From: Pseudoxanthomonas sp. CF385
GTDB taxonomy: Bacteria; Pseudomonadota; Gammaproteobacteria; Xanthomonadales; Xanthomonadaceae
Reading direction: 5' to 3'
Assembly: GCF_900104255.1 (NCBI RefSeq)
Contig: NZ_FNKZ01000001.1
Coordinates: forward strand, 836,001 to 900,000
Length of the DNA: 64,000 nucleotides
Part shown: positions 40,848-51,343 of the stretch, piece after piece
Numbering within the stretch: position 1 is the first letter of the stretch
Layout of the letters: each line of letters opens with the position of its first letter
Program-made: the position numbers and the translations under genes
Notes under the pieces: model-generated
What the model was told of the DNA's origin: nothing
What the model saw: the letters and a program-made list of their open reading frames with translations, nothing else
Databases searched by the model: none

Positions 40848-40967
40848 ATGTTCACCGACTTCCTCCACCTGTCGTTGTCGCTCGTCGGCGTCGTTGCCGG
40901 CGCCGGCCTGATGTTCCTGCTGATCACGCGGCGCGCACGCGCGCCGATGGACGACTCCCATGACTGA
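40848..40967 (+). CDS. kdpF: KdpF-like small membrane subunit
   Basis: A 39-residue peptide with one membrane helix (SLVGVVAGAGLMFLLIT) and a basic then acidic tail ([12 protein letters not shown]). Position decides the call: it precedes and overlaps kdpA by 8 bases, exactly where kdpF lies in E. coli. KdpF there is about 29 residues and stabilises the KdpFABC complex; the extra tail here is longer than usual. Confidence 0.7.
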   Translation: MFTDFLHLSLSLVGVVAGAGLMFLLITRRARAPMDDSHD

Positions 40968-42663
40968 ATTCCTTCTTGTATTCGCGCTGGCCATCGCGCT
41001 GGGCTGGCCGCTGGGCCGCTACCTGGCGGCGGTGATGCGCGGTGCTCCGATGGGGGGCGACCGGCTGTTCGGCTGGATCGAACGCCTCCTCTACCGCCTG
41101 CTCGGCGTCGATCCCGCGCAAGGCATGGGCTGGAAGGCCTATGCCATCGCCTTCCTCGCCAGCAACCTCGTCGTCGGCGTACTGGCCTGGATCGTCTTCA
41201 TGACCCAGGCGTGGCTGCCGCTCAATCCCAACGACGCGCCCAACATGCGCTGGGACTTGGCGCTGCACACCATGGTGTCGTTCCTCACCAACACCAACCA
41301 GCAGCACTACTCGGGTCAGGCGCAGTTGTCGCACCTGGCGCAGATGACCGGCATCGTCGGCCTCCAGGTCATCACGCCGATGATGGGTCTGGCGTTGGTG
41401 GCGGCGACGTTGCGCGGCATGTTCGGGGGACGCAATCAGAGCGCCCTTGCGAAGAGCACGGGCGGCGACGCGGATGTCGGCAACTACTGGGCCGACGTGA
41501 TCCGTCCCACCGTGCGCTTCCTGCTGCCGCTGTGCCTGGTCTGGTCGCTGGCGCTGACCTGGCAGGGCGTGCCGGCGACGCTGCAGGGCGGCCCGTTCGC
41601 CACGCCGATCGACGCGAGCGCGCAGATGGCGGAGCAGAAGATCGCCGTCGGCCCGGTCGCGCCGATGGTCGCGGTGAAGCAGCTCGGCACCAACGGCGGT
41701 GGCTGGTACGGCCCCAACAGCGCGGTGCCGCTGGAAAATCCGACGCCGTTCTCCAACCTGCTGGAAACGCTGGCCATCATCCTGATCCCGGTCAGCATCG
41801 CCTTCATGGTGGGCGGCTTCACCGGCCGCAAGAAGTTCACCGCATTGGTGTTCGGCACCATGCTGACGATGTCGGTGATCTCGACCGGCGCGTCGCTCTG
41901 GTCCGAAAGCCTCTCCGGTACGTCCAACGACATCGCGCTGATGGAAGGCAAGGAAGTGCGCTTCGGTGACGCGCCGTCCGCGCTGTGGGCCGCGGTGACC
42001 ACGCAGACGTCGAACGGTTCGGTCAACGCCATGCACGACTCGCTGGCGCCGCTGACCGGCCTGGTGACGCTCAGCAACATGCTGGTGAACAGTATCTGGG
42101 GCGGCATCGGCTGCGGCCTGCAACAATTTCTCGTCTACCTGCTGCTCAGCGTGTTCCTCGCCGGTCTGATGACCGGCCGCACGCCCGAACTGTTCGGCCG
42201 CAAGATCGAAGCGCATGAAGTGAAGCTGCTGGCCGCGCTCGTGCTGCTGCAGCCGCTGGCGCTGTTGGCCTTCACGGCGATTACCTTGGCCGTGCCGTCG
42301 ATCACCGGCAACTCCAATCCGGCGTTCCACGGCATCAGCCAGGTGTTCTACGAGTACACCTCGGCCTTCGCCAACAACGGTTCCGGTTTCGAAGGCCTCG
42401 GCGATGCGACTTATTGGTGGAACCTCAGCACCACGCTGATGCTGCTGCTCGGCCGCTACCCTGCGCTGATCATCCCGCTGGCCATCGCCGCCTCGCTCGC
42501 GCGCAAGCGCGCCGCGCCCGAAGGCCCCGGCACCCTCCAGGTGGAAACCCCGACTTTCGCGCTCACCCTGATCGCCGTGGTTGTCATCCTGACCCTGCTG
42601 CAGTTCATGCCCGTGCTGGTCCTCGGCCCGATCGCCGACCACCTGTCCCTGAGCGCGCTCTGA
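40960..42663 (+). CDS. kdpA: potassium-transporting ATPase subunit KdpA
   Basis: A 567-residue, ten-segment K+-channel-like subunit. Family stretches present include [33 protein letters not shown] (first selectivity-loop region), [35 protein letters not shown] and [17 protein letters not shown], the later P-loop regions. The length matches E. coli KdpA (557). It binds and translocates K+ within KdpFABC under K+ limitation. Confidence 0.96.
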   Translation: MTEFLLVFALAIALGWPLGRYLAAVMRGAPMGGDRLFGWIERLLYRLLGVDPAQGMGWKAYAIAFLASNLVVGVLAWIVFMTQAWLPLNPNDAPNMRWDLALHTMVSFLTNTNQQHYSGQAQLSHLAQMTGIVGLQVITPMMGLALVAATLRGMFGGRNQSALAKSTGGDADVGNYWADVIRPTVRFLLPLCLVWSLALTWQGVPATLQGGPFATPIDASAQMAEQKIAVGPVAPMVAVKQLGTNGGGWYGPNSAVPLENPTPFSNLLETLAIILIPVSIAFMVGGFTGRKKFTALVFGTMLTMSVISTGASLWSESLSGTSNDIALMEGKEVRFGDAPSALWAAVTTQTSNGSVNAMHDSLAPLTGLVTLSNMLVNSIWGGIGCGLQQFLVYLLLSVFLAGLMTGRTPELFGRKIEAHEVKLLAALVLLQPLALLAFTAITLAVPSITGNSNPAFHGISQVFYEYTSAFANNGSGFEGLGDATYWWNLSTTLMLLLGRYPALIIPLAIAASLARKRAAPEGPGTLQVETPTFALTLIAVVVILTLLQFMPVLVLGPIADHLSLSAL

Positions 42664-42673
42664 GAACACCGAC

Positions 42674-44734
42674 ATGACTTCTACTTCCTCCCGCTCCGCC
42701 GGCCGTGCGCCGGCCCTGCTCGACAGCGCGGGCTTCCGCGCTGCCGTCATCGGCTCCTTCACCAAGCTGGCCCCGCAGCACGCCTTCAAGAACCCGGTCA
42801 TGGCCGTGGTATGGCTGGGCACGCTGCTGACCGCTGGCCTTACCCTGGCCGGCACCACCACGCCGGGCATCGGATGGTCGGTGACCGTGCTGCTGTTCGT
42901 CACCGTGCTGTTCGCCAACTTCGCCGAAGCCGTTGCCGAAGCGCGCGGCCGTGGCCAGGCCGCCTCGCTGCGGCGCGCGCGGAAGGACCTGGTCGCGCGT
43001 CGCGTCGACACACCGCTCGGCGGCACCGAGCGGCGCCTGCCCGCGGCGGAACTGAAGGCGGGCGACTACGTCATCGTCTCGGCGGGTGAGCAGATTCCCG
43101 CGGATGGCGAGATCGTCAAGGGCCTGGCCACGATCAACGAATCCGCCGTCACCGGCGAATCCGCCCCCGTGCTGCGCGAAGCCGGCACCGACCGCAGCGG
43201 CGTGATCGGCGGCACCAAGGTGCTGTCCGACGAGATCGTGGTGAAGATCACCGCCGAGCCCGGGCACAGCTTTCTCGACAGGATGATCGCGCTGGTCGAA
43301 GGCGCCAACCGGCAGAAGACGCCGAACGAGATCGCGCTTGGCCTGCTGCTGCTGACGATGACGCTGACCTTCCTGATCGTCGTGGTCTCGCTGCCCTTCA
43401 TCGCGGGCTTCGTGGGCGCGAAGCTCGATCCGCTGCTGCTGGTCGCGCTGCTGGTCTGCCTGATCCCGACCACCATCGGCGGCCTGCTGCCGGCCATCGG
43501 CATTGCCGGCATGAACCGCGCGCTGGCCGCCAACGTGCTGGCCAAGTCGGGCAAGGCGGTGGAAGTGGCCGGCGACGTCGATGTGCTGCTGCTCGACAAG
43601 ACCGGCACCATCACCCACGGCGACCGCCAGGCCACGCTGTTCCATCCGCTGGCCGGCGTCGACCGCGAACAGCTGCGCGATGCGGCGATGCTGGCCTCGC
43701 TGGCCGACCCCACGCCGGAAGGCAAGTCCATCGTGCGCCTGGCGCGCGAGCAGGGTGCAACGCTTGACGAACCGGCGCGGGCGCAATTCATCGCCTTCAC
43801 CGCGCAGACCCGCATGTCCGGCGTGGACCTGCCGGACGACGGCCGCGGCCACGCGCGCGTCATCCGAAAGGGTGCGTCGGACGCGATCCTCGCGCATGTG
43901 CAGGCCAGCGGTGGCAGCGCGCCCGCCGAACTCGCCGCGCGTGTCGAGCAGGTTGCCCGGAACGGTGCTACGCCGCTGGTGGTCAGCGACGGCAACCACG
44001 TGCTCGGCGTGGTCGAACTCTCCGACGTGGTCAAGCACGGCATCAAGGAAAAGTTCGCCCATATGCGCGCCATGGGCATCCGCACGGTGATGATCACCGG
44101 CGACAACCCGCTGACCGCCGCCGCCATCGCCGCCGAAGCCGGCGTGGACGACTACATCGCCGAGGCGCGCCCGGAAGACAAGTTGGCGCGCATCCGCCAG
44201 GAACAGGCCGGTGGCCGCCTCGTCGCGATGGTCGGCGATGGTACCAACGACGCGCCTGCGCTGGCGCAGGCCGATGTGGGCCTTGCGATGAACTCCGGCA
44301 CGCAGGCGGCGAAGGAAGCCGGCAACATGGTCGACCTCGATTCCGACCCGGCCAAGCTGTTGGAAGTGGTCGAAGTCGGCAAGCAGCAGCTGATCACGCG
44401 CGGCGCGCTGACCACGTTCTCGCTGGCCAACGACGTGTCGAAGTACTTCGCGATCCTGCCGGCGCTGTTCGCCGCCGCCATCCCGTCGATGGGCGCGTTG
44501 AACGTGATGCAGCTGTCCAGCCCGACCAACGCGGTGCTGGCGGCACTCATCTTCAACGCCATCATCATCCCGCTGCTGATCCCGCTGGCGTTGCGCGGCG
44601 TGCGCTTCCGCCCGGCCGGCGCCACCGCGCTGCTGCGCCGGAACATGCTGGTCTACGGCGTGGGCGGCGTGCTGCTGCCGTTCGCCGCGATCAAGCTCAT
44701 CGACCTGTTGCTGGCCGCCGTCATCGGCGCCTGA
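42674..44734 (+). CDS. kdpB: potassium-transporting ATPase subunit KdpB (P-type ATPase)
   Basis: A 686-residue P-type ATPase that powers K+ uptake with KdpA. It carries the phosphorylation motif [10 protein letters not shown] with Asp308 (Asp307 in E. coli), the TGESAPV actuator loop, the KTPNEIAL segment, and [18 protein letters not shown] of the Mg2+/hinge region. Two short membrane clusters lie on either side of the cytoplasmic domains. It starts ten bases after the kdpA stop. Confidence 0.97.
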   Translation: MTSTSSRSAGRAPALLDSAGFRAAVIGSFTKLAPQHAFKNPVMAVVWLGTLLTAGLTLAGTTTPGIGWSVTVLLFVTVLFANFAEAVAEARGRGQAASLRRARKDLVARRVDTPLGGTERRLPAAELKAGDYVIVSAGEQIPADGEIVKGLATINESAVTGESAPVLREAGTDRSGVIGGTKVLSDEIVVKITAEPGHSFLDRMIALVEGANRQKTPNEIALGLLLLTMTLTFLIVVVSLPFIAGFVGAKLDPLLLVALLVCLIPTTIGGLLPAIGIAGMNRALAANVLAKSGKAVEVAGDVDVLLLDKTGTITHGDRQATLFHPLAGVDREQLRDAAMLASLADPTPEGKSIVRLAREQGATLDEPARAQFIAFTAQTRMSGVDLPDDGRGHARVIRKGASDAILAHVQASGGSAPAELAARVEQVARNGATPLVVSDGNHVLGVVELSDVVKHGIKEKFAHMRAMGIRTVMITGDNPLTAAAIAAEAGVDDYIAEARPEDKLARIRQEQAGGRLVAMVGDGTNDAPALAQADVGLAMNSGTQAAKEAGNMVDLDSDPAKLLEVVEVGKQQLITRGALTTFSLANDVSKYFAILPALFAAAIPSMGALNVMQLSSPTNAVLAALIFNAIIIPLLIPLALRGVRFRPAGATALLRRNMLVYGVGGVLLPFAAIKLIDLLLAAVIGA

Positions 44735-44743
44735 GGAGTTTCC

Positions 44744-45331
44744 ATGAACGTTTCAACGACTGCTTCCACGCCGGTATGGCGCACCTCGCTGATGCTGGCG
44801 CTGGTCACGTTGCTCGGCTTCGGCCTGTTGTACTCGTTGGCCGGCGCGGGGCTGGGCCGGGTGCTGTTCCCGCACCAGGCCACCGGCAGCCTGCTCGAAC
44901 GCGACGGCCAGGTGATCGGCTCTTCGCTGGTCGCGCAGCCCTTCGCCGATGATCGCTACTTCCAGTCGCGCCCGTCCGCCGCGAAATACGACGTGATGAC
45001 GCTGGCCGGCAGCAACCAGGCCCGCACCAATCCGGACCTGCGCAGCCGCATCGACGAGGCGCGCACCGCCGTCGCCACGCGCGAAGGCGTAGCGCCCGAT
45101 GCGGTCCCCGGGGATCTGGTCACCCAGTCCGGCGGTGGCATCGATCCGCATCTGTCGCCGGCCGCCATCCAGATCCAGGTCGCCCGTGTCGCTCGCGTCC
45201 GCGGGTTGCCGGTGGGCGAGGTCGAACGCCTTGTCGCCGCGCACACCGAGGCGCCGCAATTCGGCCTGCTCGGTGCGCCGCGTATCAACGTGCTCGCGTT
45301 GAACCTGGCGTTGGATGCGCAGGCGCACTGA
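44744..45331 (+). CDS. kdpC: potassium-transporting ATPase subunit KdpC
   Basis: A 195-residue protein with one N-terminal membrane helix (about 12-35, LMLALVTLLGFGLLYSLAG) and a periplasmic domain with the family's FQSRPSAAKYDVMTLAGSNQARTNPDL region and the C-terminal SGGGIDPHLSPAAI...RVARVRGLP segment. It is thought to assist ATP and K+ handling in the complex. It starts nine bases after kdpB with AGGAG before the ATG. Confidence 0.96.
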   Translation: MNVSTTASTPVWRTSLMLALVTLLGFGLLYSLAGAGLGRVLFPHQATGSLLERDGQVIGSSLVAQPFADDRYFQSRPSAAKYDVMTLAGSNQARTNPDLRSRIDEARTAVATREGVAPDAVPGDLVTQSGGGIDPHLSPAAIQIQVARVARVRGLPVGEVERLVAAHTEAPQFGLLGAPRINVLALNLALDAQAH

Positions 45332-45356
45332 GCCATCCAACGCGCACAATAGGCCC

Positions 45357-48002
45357 ATGACCGACGCCCGCGAACGCCAGGCTGATGCCCTGATTGACCA
45401 CCTGCAGCGCGAGCAGGGCGGGCGGCTGACCATCTTCCTGGGAGCGGCGCCGGGGGTCGGCAAGACCTACACCATGCTGTCGCGGGCGCGCGAACTGCGC
45501 CGGCAGGGCAGGGATGTCGTGGTCGGCATCGTCGAAACGCACGGGCGCGGCGAGACCGCCGCGCTGACCGAAGGGTTGGACATCCTGCCGCGCAAGCGCG
45601 TGGCCTACCAGGGCCGCTGGCTGGAAGAGATGGACCTGGACGCGCTGCTGGCGCGCCGCCCGCAGATCGCGCTGGTGGATGAGCTGGCCCACCGGAACGC
45701 GCCCGGCAGCCGCCATGAACGGCGCTGGCAGGACGTGATCGAACTGCTCGATGCCGGCATCGACGTCCACACCACGATCAACATCCAGCATCTGGAAAGC
45801 CTCAACGACGTCGTGCATCGGATCACCGGCGTGCGCGTCAGTGAGACCGTGCCGGACGCCGTGTTCGACCGCCTGCGCGACATCGTGCTGGTGGACCTGC
45901 CGCCGCGCGAATTGATCGAACGCCTGCACCAGGGCAAGGTCTACCTGCCGGAACAGGCGGCGCAGGCGCTGCAGGCGTTCTTTTCGCCCTCCAACCTGAT
46001 CGCGTTGCGCGAACTGGCCATGCAGACGGCCGCCGACCGCGTCGACGCCGACCTGCGCGAAGACCAGGCCGCGCGCGGCCTGCCGGGTATGCCGCTGCGA
46101 CGGCGCGTATTGGTGGCCATCGACGGCCGCGGCCAGTCCGAGTACCTGGTGCGCGCGGCGCGGCGCATCGCCGAGCGGCGCGATGCGCCGTGGAGCGTGG
46201 TGACCGTGCAGGTATCGGACACGGTGGACGATGCGCAGCAGCGCGAGATCGACCAGGCCTTCGCGCTGGCGCGCCGGCTGGGCGCGGACACCGAAGTGCT
46301 GCGGGGCGCGCGCATTCCCGATGCGCTGCTCGACCACGCCACCCAGAGCGGTGCATCGACGCTGGTACTGGGGCGCACGCGCGAGCGGCCGTTCGCGCGC
46401 ATGATCAACCGCACGCTGACGCAGCAGATCCTGCAGCGCGGCGCGCATTACGAGCTGGTCATCATCAGCACACCGGAAGCGCGTGCACGTGCGCGTCGCG
46501 GCTATACCGGCCTGGGCGGCTGGTTGGAGCGGAATGAGCTGGCGTTCGCGGCGGTGGCTTCGTTGCTGGCGATCGGCGTAGCGTGGCTGGCCGAACGCTG
46601 GGTGGGGCTGGAAGACCTGTCGATGGTGTTCATCGTCGCGGTGGTACTGGTGGCAGCGCGCACGCGCATGACGGCTGCGGTGGTCGCCGCGTTGTTGAGC
46701 TTCCTGGCCTACAACTTCTTCTTCATCGAGCCGCGCTTCACTTTCAACATCGGCGCGCGCCAGGGCGTCACCACCGTGTTCCTGTTCCTGGTGGCCGCGC
46801 TGGTCGCCGGGCGCCTGGCCTCGCGCCTGCGCATGCAGGTGGTGGCATTGCGGGCGGCCAATGCGCAGGCCACCGCCCTGCAGACGCTGGCGCGCGATCT
46901 GGCCGGCGCCGCCGACCTGGGGCAGGTGCTGGTCGCCGGGCGCAAGGCGTTGGAGCGCGCGCTGGCCGCCGATGCCTGGTTGCGCGTACAGGGGCGCGAA
47001 GAGCCCGCTGATGGCACGCCGAGCGAGATCGACCGTGCCGCCGCCGACTGGGCGCAGCAGCACGGCCAGCCCACCGGTCGCCACACCGATACGCTAGCGG
47101 GCGCGGGGCGCTGGTTCCTGCCGCTGCGCGGGGATCGCGGCAGCCTGGGCGTGCTGGGCCTGCGCTTCGATCACGACACGCGGCTGCTGCCGGAGCAGCG
47201 CCGCTTGGCCGAAGCGATGGCCGACGACATCGCACAGGCCGTGGTGCGCACGCGGCTGGTCGCCGAGCTGGAGGATGCGCGCGTCAGCGGCGAGACCGAG
47301 CGGCTGCGGTCGGCGCTGCTGTCGTCGGTCTCGCACGATCTGCGTTCGCCGCTGGCTTCGATGATCGGTTCGGCCAGCAGCCTGGCCAGCTACGGCCAGC
47401 AGATGGGGGAAGATGATCGGCGCAGCCTGCTGGACACCATCCAGCAGGAGGGCGAACGGCTGGACCGCTATATCCAGAACCTGCTCGACATGACCCGCCT
47501 CGGCCACCGTGGACTGACCCTCAATCGCGACTGGATCGGCGTGGACGAGCTGCTCGGCTCGGCGGTGTCGCGCCTGCAGCGCTACCAGCCCGGTGTGCGC
47601 GTGCAGACCTCGGTCGCCCTGGACGTGCCGACGATCTGGGTGCACCCGGCCTTGATCGAGCAGGCCGTGTTCAACGTGCTGGAGAACGCGGCGAAGTTTT
47701 CGCCGCCGGACGAACCGGTGCAGATCGACGCGAAGCTTGTGGACGGGGCGCTGCGCATCGATGTGCGCGATCGCGGCCCCGGCATACCGGAAGACGAGCG
47801 CGCGCGCATCTTCGACATGTTCTACAGCGTGGAACGCGGCGACCGCGGCCGCCACGGCACCGGGCTGGGCCTGGCCATCTGCCAGGGCATGGTGGGCGCC
47901 CATGGCGGCAGCGTGCAGGCGTTGCCCGGGCCCGATGGCCGCGGCACGGTGATCCGGATTACCCTGCCGCTGCTGACGCCCACGCCGCAGGAACCGGTTT
48001 GA
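45357..48002 (+). CDS. kdpD: sensor histidine kinase KdpD
   Basis: An 881-residue sensor. Order of domains: the KdpD N-terminal region with Walker A (LGAAPGVGKT, about 28-37), a universal-stress-protein-like domain (about 245-370), four membrane helices (about 395-500), a GAF-like linker, then the kinase core with phospho-accepting His660 (SHDLRSP) and the ATP-binding NVLENAAKFSPPD and GTGLGLAI motifs. The ATG at 45357 was chosen over an upstream one that overlaps kdpC; ribosome site is weak for either. Confidence 0.95.
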   Translation: MTDARERQADALIDHLQREQGGRLTIFLGAAPGVGKTYTMLSRARELRRQGRDVVVGIVETHGRGETAALTEGLDILPRKRVAYQGRWLEEMDLDALLARRPQIALVDELAHRNAPGSRHERRWQDVIELLDAGIDVHTTINIQHLESLNDVVHRITGVRVSETVPDAVFDRLRDIVLVDLPPRELIERLHQGKVYLPEQAAQALQAFFSPSNLIALRELAMQTAADRVDADLREDQAARGLPGMPLRRRVLVAIDGRGQSEYLVRAARRIAERRDAPWSVVTVQVSDTVDDAQQREIDQAFALARRLGADTEVLRGARIPDALLDHATQSGASTLVLGRTRERPFARMINRTLTQQILQRGAHYELVIISTPEARARARRGYTGLGGWLERNELAFAAVASLLAIGVAWLAERWVGLEDLSMVFIVAVVLVAARTRMTAAVVAALLSFLAYNFFFIEPRFTFNIGARQGVTTVFLFLVAALVAGRLASRLRMQVVALRAANAQATALQTLARDLAGAADLGQVLVAGRKALERALAADAWLRVQGREEPADGTPSEIDRAAADWAQQHGQPTGRHTDTLAGAGRWFLPLRGDRGSLGVLGLRFDHDTRLLPEQRRLAEAMADDIAQAVVRTRLVAELEDARVSGETERLRSALLSSVSHDLRSPLASMIGSASSLASYGQQMGEDDRRSLLDTIQQEGERLDRYIQNLLDMTRLGHRGLTLNRDWIGVDELLGSAVSRLQRYQPGVRVQTSVALDVPTIWVHPALIEQAVFNVLENAAKFSPPDEPVQIDAKLVDGALRIDVRDRGPGIPEDERARIFDMFYSVERGDRGRHGTGLGLAICQGMVGAHGGSVQALPGPDGRGTVIRITLPLLTPTPQEPV

Positions 48003-48721
48003 CCTACACCGCACCACCGCCCGCGTCCGCGCCGCCGGCGCGCATCCTGGTGATCGACGACGAGCCGCAGATTCGGCGTTTCCTCGATATCAGCCTGCGC
48101 GCGCAGGGCTACGTGGTGGCGCTGGCCGACAGCGGGCGCGCCGGCTTGGCGGAACTGGCTGCGCACGGCGCCGACCTCGTCGTGCTCGACATCGGCCTGC
48201 CGGATCTGGATGGCCACGGCGTGCTGCGCGAGCTGCGCCAGTGGTCGCAGGTGCCGGTGATCATGTTGACCGTGCGCGACGGCGAAGCCGAGAAGGTCGC
48301 CGCGCTCGATGGCGGTGCCAACGACTACGTCACCAAGCCCTTCGGCGTGCAGGAACTGATGGCGCGCATCCGCGGCCTGCTCCGCGCGCGCGTCGCCCAT
48401 GCCAACGCCGCGATGGCCCTCTTCGACGACGGCCACCTGCACGTGGACCTGGGCCGCCGCGAAGTGACCCTGGACGGCGAACCGGTGGTGCTGAGCCGCA
48501 AGGAGTTCGCCCTGCTGGCGTTGCTGCTGCAGCACGCCGGCCGCGTGGTCACCCAGCCGCAGCTGCTGCGCGAACTCTGGGGCCCCACCCACCAGGACGA
48601 CACCCACTACCTGCGCATCCTCGTCGGCAAACTGCGCCAGAAGCTGGGCGATGACGCGACAGCGCCGCGGTATATCGCGACGGAGCCGGGGGTGGGGCTG
48701 AGGTTCGTCGCGCGGGAGTGA
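47999..48721 (+). CDS. kdpE: response regulator KdpE
   Basis: A 240-residue OmpR/PhoB-type regulator. The receiver has the acidic pair DD (20-21), phosphorylation site Asp64 (VVLDIGLPD) and Lys near 113 (VTKPFG); the winged-helix effector follows from about residue 137. The start appears to be TTG at 47999, overlapping the kdpD stop (TTGA), with AGGAA upstream. It should activate the kdp operon when K+ is short; the TTTACG repeats at 40012-40060 are candidate targets. Confidence 0.94.
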   Translation: MTYTAPPPASAPPARILVIDDEPQIRRFLDISLRAQGYVVALADSGRAGLAELAAHGADLVVLDIGLPDLDGHGVLRELRQWSQVPVIMLTVRDGEAEKVAALDGGANDYVTKPFGVQELMARIRGLLRARVAHANAAMALFDDGHLHVDLGRREVTLDGEPVVLSRKEFALLALLLQHAGRVVTQPQLLRELWGPTHQDDTHYLRILVGKLRQKLGDDATAPRYIATEPGVGLRFVARE

Positions 48722-48725
48722 GATG

Positions 48726-48742
48726 CGTCGCGCATCGCGACG
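48726..48742 (+). terminator. weak hairpin after kdpE
   Basis: A perfect 7-bp stem (48726-48732 with 48736-48742), loop CAT, five bases past the kdpE stop. No T run follows, so it may only be a weak terminator. Confidence 0.3.
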
Positions 48743-48801
48743 AGGTCCTAGCGCGTTGTGCTGGAGTGGGGGCCGAAAAGGCGCCACGCTACAATACCCA
48801 C

Positions 48802-49800
48802 ATGACGTCCCCCCCGATTCCCCACGAAGCCCTGCGCCTGTCCGTTGCTCCGATGATGGACTGGACGGATACGCACTGCCGCGTGTTCCACCGGCTGCTG
48901 ACGCCGAATGCGCGCCTGTACACCGAGATGGTGCATGCGCAGGCGGTGATCCATGGCGACCGCGACCGCCTGCTCGGTTTCGATGCCGGCGAACATCCGG
49001 TGGCGGTGCAGTTGGGAGGCAGCGAGCCCGCGCACTTGGCGCAGGCGGCGCATATCGCGCAGGAGTGGGGCTACGACGAGGTGAATCTCAACGTCGGCTG
49101 CCCGTCGGACCGCGTGCAGGCGGGGCGCTTCGGTGCCTGCCTGATGAAGGAGCCCGCGCTGGTGGCCGAGTGCGTGGCGGCAATGATCGATGCCGTCCGC
49201 ATTCCGGTGACGGTGAAGTGCCGCCTGGGCGTGGATGAGCAGGAAGACTACGGCTTGTTCCGTGCCTTCATCGATACCGTGGCGGCGACCGGCTGCAACG
49301 TGTTCTTCGTGCATGCGCGCAAGGCGTGGCTGCAGGGGCTGTCGCCGAAGGAGAACCGCGAGATCCCGCCGTTGCGCTACGACTGGGCGTACCGGCTCAA
49401 GCGTGAGCGGCCGGAACTGACGGTGGCCATCAATGGCGGCATCACCACGACGGCGCAGGTGCACGAGCACCTGAAGCACGGCGATGGCGTGATGATCGGT
49501 CGTGCGGCCTATCACGAGCCCTACGTGTTGCACGAAATGCAGGCTGCCTTGTTCGGGGGTGAGGTTGCGACGCGCGCGGACCTGCTGCGCGCGTGGCGGC
49601 CCTACGTCGAAACGCAGCTCGCCAAGGGCGTGGCGCTGAAGCACCTGACCCGGCATGTGTTGGGGCTGTTCCACGCGCAGACGGGCGGGCGCGCGTTCCG
49701 GCAGATCCTCAGCGAAGGCGCGCACAGGCCCGGCGCGGACTGGTCGCTGGTGGAACAGGCGCTCGCGGCGACCACGCGCGAACTGCGGCCGGCGGCCTGA
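48802..49800 (+). CDS. dusA: tRNA-dihydrouridine synthase DusA
   Basis: A 332-residue flavoprotein that reduces uridine 20/20a in the tRNA D-loop. SVAPMMDWTDTHCR at the N-terminus, the active-site segment NLNVGCPSDRVQAGRFGACLM with Cys100, VTVKCRLGVD, FFVHARKAWLQGLSPKENR (DusA-specific) and INGGITT identify it. The ATG at 48802 is preferred to an upstream in-frame ATG that would almost touch kdpE. Three bases separate it from the next gene. Confidence 0.94.
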   Translation: MTSPPIPHEALRLSVAPMMDWTDTHCRVFHRLLTPNARLYTEMVHAQAVIHGDRDRLLGFDAGEHPVAVQLGGSEPAHLAQAAHIAQEWGYDEVNLNVGCPSDRVQAGRFGACLMKEPALVAECVAAMIDAVRIPVTVKCRLGVDEQEDYGLFRAFIDTVAATGCNVFFVHARKAWLQGLSPKENREIPPLRYDWAYRLKRERPELTVAINGGITTTAQVHEHLKHGDGVMIGRAAYHEPYVLHEMQAALFGGEVATRADLLRAWRPYVETQLAKGVALKHLTRHVLGLFHAQTGGRAFRQILSEGAHRPGADWSLVEQALAATTRELRPAA

Positions 49801-49803
49801 CCC

Positions 49804-50727
49804 ATGATCACGCGCGACATCGATGCCTTCATCGCCCGTGCGCGGACGCTCCCGGCCGACGCCGGACCGGCGACGGCACGTGCGGCGTTCCTGGTGTCGC
49901 CGGACGGCTTCGTGCGGGCCGAGCAGTCCGCGCAGGACAACCGGTACATGGCCGACGCCGGGGCGTTCGACGCCGATGCGGCGTTGCGCGAACACCATGC
50001 GCTGCATCGCGCGCTGTCGCAGGAACTGCCCGTGATCTGCTTCCCGGGCAGCGAGGCGACGCCGGATGCGGTGTTCCCGAACAACGTGTTCGCCACGGCA
50101 TGCGTCGACGGCCAGCCGCGCCTGGTCGTCGGGCGCATGCGCCATCTCGTGCGCCAGCGCGAAGCGGAGCGGCCCGACATCCGCGGCTACTTCCGCGACG
50201 TCCTCGGCTACGCAGAGGCCGACCTGTCCAGCCAACCGCATCCCTGCGAGCTGACGGGCGCACTGGTCATCGACCGGTCGCACGGCATCGGCTTCTGCGG
50301 GCTGTCGGAGCGCTGCGACGAAGCCGGCGCCGCCCGCATGCACCACGCCTTCGGCCTGCGTGCCACCCTGATGTTCGACCTGGCCGCGGGCGAGTACCAC
50401 ACCAACGTGCTGCTCGCCGTATTGGCCGGCCGCGCCGCCCTGGTCTGCCCGCACGCGCTGCAGGGCGATGTGGTTTCCGCACTGCAGGCGCTGTATGGCC
50501 CGCATGTCGTGACGCTGTCGCCGGCCGAGCAAGCCGCCTTCGCCGGCAATGCGATCGCCCTGACGGATCGATCGGTATGGATGAGCCGACGGGCCCATGA
50601 CCGCCTGGAGCCGGCGTCTCGGCGGCAGTTGGAGGAGGCGGCCGGCTTCGCCATCCGCAGCGTGCCGCTGGATGCCATCGAGGCCGGGGGTGGTTCGCTA
50701 AGGTGTTGTGTGGCCGAGATTTTCTGA
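49804..50727 (+). CDS. arginine-deiminase-related (amidinotransferase-fold, CtlX-like) enzyme
   Basis: A 307-residue protein of the guanidino-group modifying superfamily. PDAVFPNNVFAT (about 83-94), a central GEYHTNVLLAVLAGRAALVCP with the predicted catalytic His, and the C-terminal GGGSLRCC carrying the probable nucleophile Cys301 follow the CtlX/arginine-deiminase pattern. It could hydrolyse arginine, citrulline or a related guanidino or ureido compound; the exact substrate is not fixed by these motifs. It is probably cotranscribed with dusA. An arginase lies 9 kb away but is not linked in an operon. Confidence 0.75.
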   Translation: MITRDIDAFIARARTLPADAGPATARAAFLVSPDGFVRAEQSAQDNRYMADAGAFDADAALREHHALHRALSQELPVICFPGSEATPDAVFPNNVFATACVDGQPRLVVGRMRHLVRQREAERPDIRGYFRDVLGYAEADLSSQPHPCELTGALVIDRSHGIGFCGLSERCDEAGAARMHHAFGLRATLMFDLAAGEYHTNVLLAVLAGRAALVCPHALQGDVVSALQALYGPHVVTLSPAEQAAFAGNAIALTDRSVWMSRRAHDRLEPASRRQLEEAAGFAIRSVPLDAIEAGGGSLRCCVAEIF

Positions 50728-50858
50728 CTGTTCAGCTGGCTGAATGGGGCCCGTTGGGCTGTGGATAAATTCAGAACGGATTCACCGCCGCCGGCCAAGA
50801 CTTTGCCTCCAGTCCACAGAGGCGGTTTCGGGTTCCGTTCAGTTTCGCGGCCCCGTAT

Positions 50859-50875
50859 CCGTTACGATTCCGTTA
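50859..50875 (+). promoter_or_regulatory. PhoP-box-like direct repeat
   Basis: CCGTTA-N5-CCGTTA at 50859-50864 and 50870-50875, an 11-bp-spaced pair with the geometry of known PhoP boxes (two hexamers, five-base spacer). The second hexamer ends on the A of the downstream start codon, which is odd for an activator site. Confidence 0.35.
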
Positions 50876-51267
50876 TGCGATTTCGTTCATCGACCCTTGC
50901 CGCCGTTGCCATGACGGCGCTCATCGTCCTGGCGGGCACCTCCGCGGTGCTGGCGCAGGACGACCAAGGCCGTCGCGACGCGCCCCCGTCGCGCGAACGC
51001 GGCCCCCAGCGTGCCGAAGATCGCGGCCATCGCAGTTCGATGTCCGACTCCGTGCGCCGCGTGCGCAACGAGACCGGCGGGCAGGTGCTGAGCGTCGAGC
51101 GCATGCAGTACGACGGCCGCGAGATCAACCGGGTGAAGTACGTCGACGATCGTGGCCGTGTTCGCACGATGGATGACGCGGGCCCCTCGCGCCGCGGCGG
51201 CAATGCGCCGTCGCGTCCGCGTGATGACGGCCAGCCTGCACGCGGCGATAACCCCCCGCGCCCGTAG
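50875..51267 (+). CDS. small secreted protein upstream of phoP (PepSY-like)
   Basis: A 130-residue protein with a signal peptide (1-27, ending LAQ) and a short mature domain whose middle (DSVRRVRNETGGQVLSVE...INRVKYVDDRGRVRTMDD) resembles the fold of single PepSY-type domains; the tail is Arg/Pro/Asn-rich and disordered. Small PepSY-like proteins often precede PhoP-type systems in this family. It is separated from phoP by 76 bases. The start is uncertain by a few codons because a repeat overlaps it. Confidence 0.65.
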   Translation: MRFRSSTLAAVAMTALIVLAGTSAVLAQDDQGRRDAPPSRERGPQRAEDRGHRSSMSDSVRRVRNETGGQVLSVERMQYDGREINRVKYVDDRGRVRTMDDAGPSRRGGNAPSRPRDDGQPARGDNPPRP

Positions 51268-51343
51268 TCTTACGTAGAATCACGGCTCAACACGAGCACG
51301 TCCCGCGCGGATATACGCCGCGCCGCATTCCCAAGGAGAGTCC

